The translations under genes were made by a program, and so were the position numbers. A DNA stretch of 64,000 nt from assembly GCA_036268775.1 (NCBI GenBank), contig DATATM010000012.1, positions 62,001 to 126,000 on the forward strand, in the 5' to 3' direction. A model generated the notes under the pieces. That model worked only from the letters and a program-made list of their open reading frames with translations, was not told the origin of the DNA and made no database searches. Origin of the DNA: DASZIT01 sp036268775 (lineage in GTDB: Bacteria; Actinomycetota; Acidimicrobiia; Acidimicrobiales; RAAP-2). Of the stretch, positions 62,541 through 64,000 are shown piece by piece. Positions within the stretch are counted from its first letter, which is position 1. Each line of letters begins with the position of its first letter.

Positions 62541-63224
62541 CTACTGGTTGGACTGATGGAGCCGAGCCTGGGCCCGGTCGGTGGCACTTTCGATGAGGGA
62601 CACCATCAGAGCGGCGGTGTCGTCGATGAGGTCGTCAAGCGGGGTGTCGATCTTGTGGTCGAGCCAGGCGATGACCAACTCGCTGAGCCCGCCGAGGAAC
62701 AGGTGGGCGGCGATCAGGGTGGTCGGATCGGGTCGGTCGGGGTCACCCCGCCGGAGTCGGGCGTAGCCGTCGAGGAACTGGGCGGTGGCGTGGAGGGTGT
62801 TGAGCCGGTGCCGGCCCATCCGCTCCTCGCCGAGCGCTTCCACGAACAAGATCCGGGCCCGCCGGGGATCGTCGGTGACGAACCGCATCATGGAGCCGAC
62901 GATGGCCCGGGCCTGGTCCAACGGATCGTCGTCGGCCTCGGCCAGAGCGGCGGTGGAGAGGGCGGTGAGCTGACCCATCACGTCGTCGAACACCGCCAGC
63001 AACAGTGACTCCAACCCGTCGAAGCTCTCGTAGAAGTAGCGGGGGTTGAGCCGGCTGGCCTCACAGACCCGGCGCACCGTGGTCCCCCGCCAGCCATCGG
63101 TGCCGAGCAGCTCGAAGGCGGTGGCGAGCAGGATGGAGCGGCGCTCGGCCCGGCGATCGTCGGGTGCCATCCCCCGCCAGGAGCGCTGGTTCGGTTCGGT
63201 GTCGGTGGCGGCGGGCGGGGTCAT
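62541..63224 (-). CDS. TetR-family transcriptional regulator
   Basis: 227 residues from the ATG at 63224, which has GAGGA five bases upstream; earlier in-frame starts fall inside the operator. The N-terminal HTH is RSILLATAFELLGTDGWRGT then TVRRVCEASRLNPRYFYESF, the TetR pattern. The C-terminal ligand pocket has no named motif. It probably represses itself and the divergent FAD monooxygenase through two matching palindromes. Confidence 0.92.
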   Translation of the reverse strand: MTPPAATDTEPNQRSWRGMAPDDRRAERRSILLATAFELLGTDGWRGTTVRRVCEASRLNPRYFYESFDGLESLLLAVFDDVMGQLTALSTAALAEADDDPLDQARAIVGSMMRFVTDDPRRARILFVEALGEERMGRHRLNTLHATAQFLDGYARLRRGDPDRPDPTTLIAAHLFLGGLSELVIAWLDHKIDTPLDDLIDDTAALMVSLIESATDRAQARLHQSNQ

Positions 63225-63237
63225 ACACATCCTCATT

Positions 63238-63284
63238 TGGCAACGGGCGTTGACATACCCTACAGTTGGCAACGCCCGTTATCA
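63238..63284. promoter_or_regulatory. two TetR-type operators between divergent genes
   Basis: TGGCAACG-GG-CGTTGACA (63238-63255) and TGGCAACG-CC-CGTTATCA (63267-63284) are imperfect palindromes of the same 18-bp design, 29 bp apart. The minus-strand promoter for the regulator, TTGATA-N17-TAGGGT, and a plus-strand candidate, TTGGCA-N18-TACAGT, overlap them. Binding of the TetR protein to both would shut both directions. Confidence 0.7.
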
Positions 63285-63327
63285 AACAAGCGGGTGACAG
63301 TGATCGGAGCCGCGGGTGGGTGATGGG

Positions 63328-64000
63328 GTGAGAGGTTCAGCCCGGGACGGGGTGGTGGTGATCGGGGCGAGCGTGGCCGGGATGGCCACCGCCCTGGCCG
63401 TCAGCCGCACCGGCCGCCGGGTGACCCTGATCGAGCGCGACCCGTTGCCGGAGATCGCCGATCCGGAGGCCGCCTTCGCCACCGAGCGCCGGGGGACGCC
63501 CCAGTCCCACCAGACCCACGGGTTTCTGGCCCGGATGACCAAGGAGCTGCGCAGCCACTTCCCCGACATCTACCAGTCCCTCATCGCCTCGGGGATCGAG
63601 ACCGTCTCCCCGTTCGACAGCTGGGACGACCGCGACCCGGCCGACGACGAGCTCACCATCATGATCATGCGCCGCACCACCTTCGAGTGGGAGCTGCGCC
63701 GGGCCGTCCTGGCTGCACCCGGGGTCACTGTCCGATCGGGGGTCGGCGTCGAGGGCCTGATGTCGGCAGCGGGAGCCGGCAGACTTCCTCAGGTGACCGG
63801 GGTGATCCTCGACGACGGTTCGGTGGTCTACGGTTCCGTGGTGGCCTGCACCGGCCGACGGGGCGACGTCCCCAAGTGGCTGGCACCCTTGGGGGTGGAG
63901 GTGCCCGAACAGGTGACCGACACCGAACTGATCTACCTCACCCGCTGGTACCACCGGCCGCCGATCGACACCGAGCTCAACCCGCGGCTCGGCGGCGACC
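63328..64000 (+). CDS. FAD-dependent monooxygenase/oxidoreductase (partial)
   Basis: The first 224 residues before the window ends, from GTG 63328; an ATG just upstream is out of frame. The N-terminal Rossmann motif is VVVIGASVAGMATALAVS followed by RRVTLIERD, and THGFLARMTKEL and RRTTFEWELRRAVL match flavin-dependent hydroxylases of the PHBH/squalene epoxidase kind. It would hydroxylate or epoxidise a hydrophobic substrate using NAD(P)H and O2. It is divergent from the TetR gene and probably under its control. Confidence 0.8.
   Translation, partial: MRGSARDGVVVIGASVAGMATALAVSRTGRRVTLIERDPLPEIADPEAAFATERRGTPQSHQTHGFLARMTKELRSHFPDIYQSLIASGIETVSPFDSWDDRDPADDELTIMIMRRTTFEWELRRAVLAAPGVTVRSGVGVEGLMSAAGAGRLPQVTGVILDDGSVVYGSVVACTGRRGDVPKWLAPLGVEVPEQVTDTELIYLTRWYHRPPIDTELNPRLGGD

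Noticed and set aside
60520..62556. A 678-codon open frame opposite the beta-helix protein
   Set aside because: Gly/Val/Glu-rich low complexity typical of high-GC antisense frames; the beta-helix protein with signal and TIG domain is the real gene.

Overview
The window reads as chromosomal DNA of a high-GC actinobacterium. Actinobacterial hallmarks include a dnaK-grpE-dnaJ-hspR-clpB operon, a SigE-type ECF sigma factor, an HspR-type MerR regulator, a Dcd resembling the mycobacterial dCTP deaminase:dUTPase, DUF2510, SCO6745-family and LytR_C proteins, GlnR-like boxes and several apparently leaderless promoters. Gene content (many acyl-CoA/SDR/phosphotransferase genes, FadF-type Fe-S oxidoreductase, UGSC protein) would suit Acidimicrobiia, but that placement is inference. 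No rRNA, CRISPR array or prophage structural gene was seen.

Layout. 1-6.6 kb: hydroxyacid/acyl-CoA metabolism (LarA-like racemase, PaaK-like ligase, UGSC redox-motif protein with its coupled partner, MarR regulator, GlcD-like flavoprotein). 6.6-8.1 kb: SigE-type sigma factor with a coupled membrane protein. 8.2-12.1 kb: purA-purD-purB. 12.2-14 kb: small hypothetical genes. 14-21 kb: NarL-type two-component system divergent from an ABC-2 exporter, a LytR_C protein, and a second ABC-2/NatAB-type exporter. 21-23 kb: VapBC and a covalent-FAD oxidase. 23.2-29.9 kb: heat-shock operon. 30.5-39.4 kb: gpmA, amt-glnK with a GlnR-like operator, membrane proteins, a cNMP-binding protein, FadF-like Fe-S protein and dcd.

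39.4-50.1 kb is the accessory part. tRNA-Gly(CCC) is abutted by a complete IS481-family element and a deleted second copy, with a 13-bp piece of the tRNA 3' end present three times. About 300 bp further lies the 3' remnant of another tRNA. Beyond it are an MFS exporter, a large fusion of RecB-like nuclease, RNase-H-like exonuclease and SF1 helicase, two NERD proteins, a small HTH protein and a coupled vWA protein. This looks like a mobile, possibly defence-related, island; the function is inferred from domains only.

50.1-64 kb returns to ordinary genes: SDRs, a thioesterase-like protein, YoaK, DUF4389, DUF2237, an APH-type phosphotransferase with a DUF7064-like protein, a serine hydrolase, a flavin amine oxidase, a secreted beta-helix protein, and a TetR regulator divergent from a FAD monooxygenase across two matching operators. 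The gene at the left edge and the one at the right edge are cut by the window.
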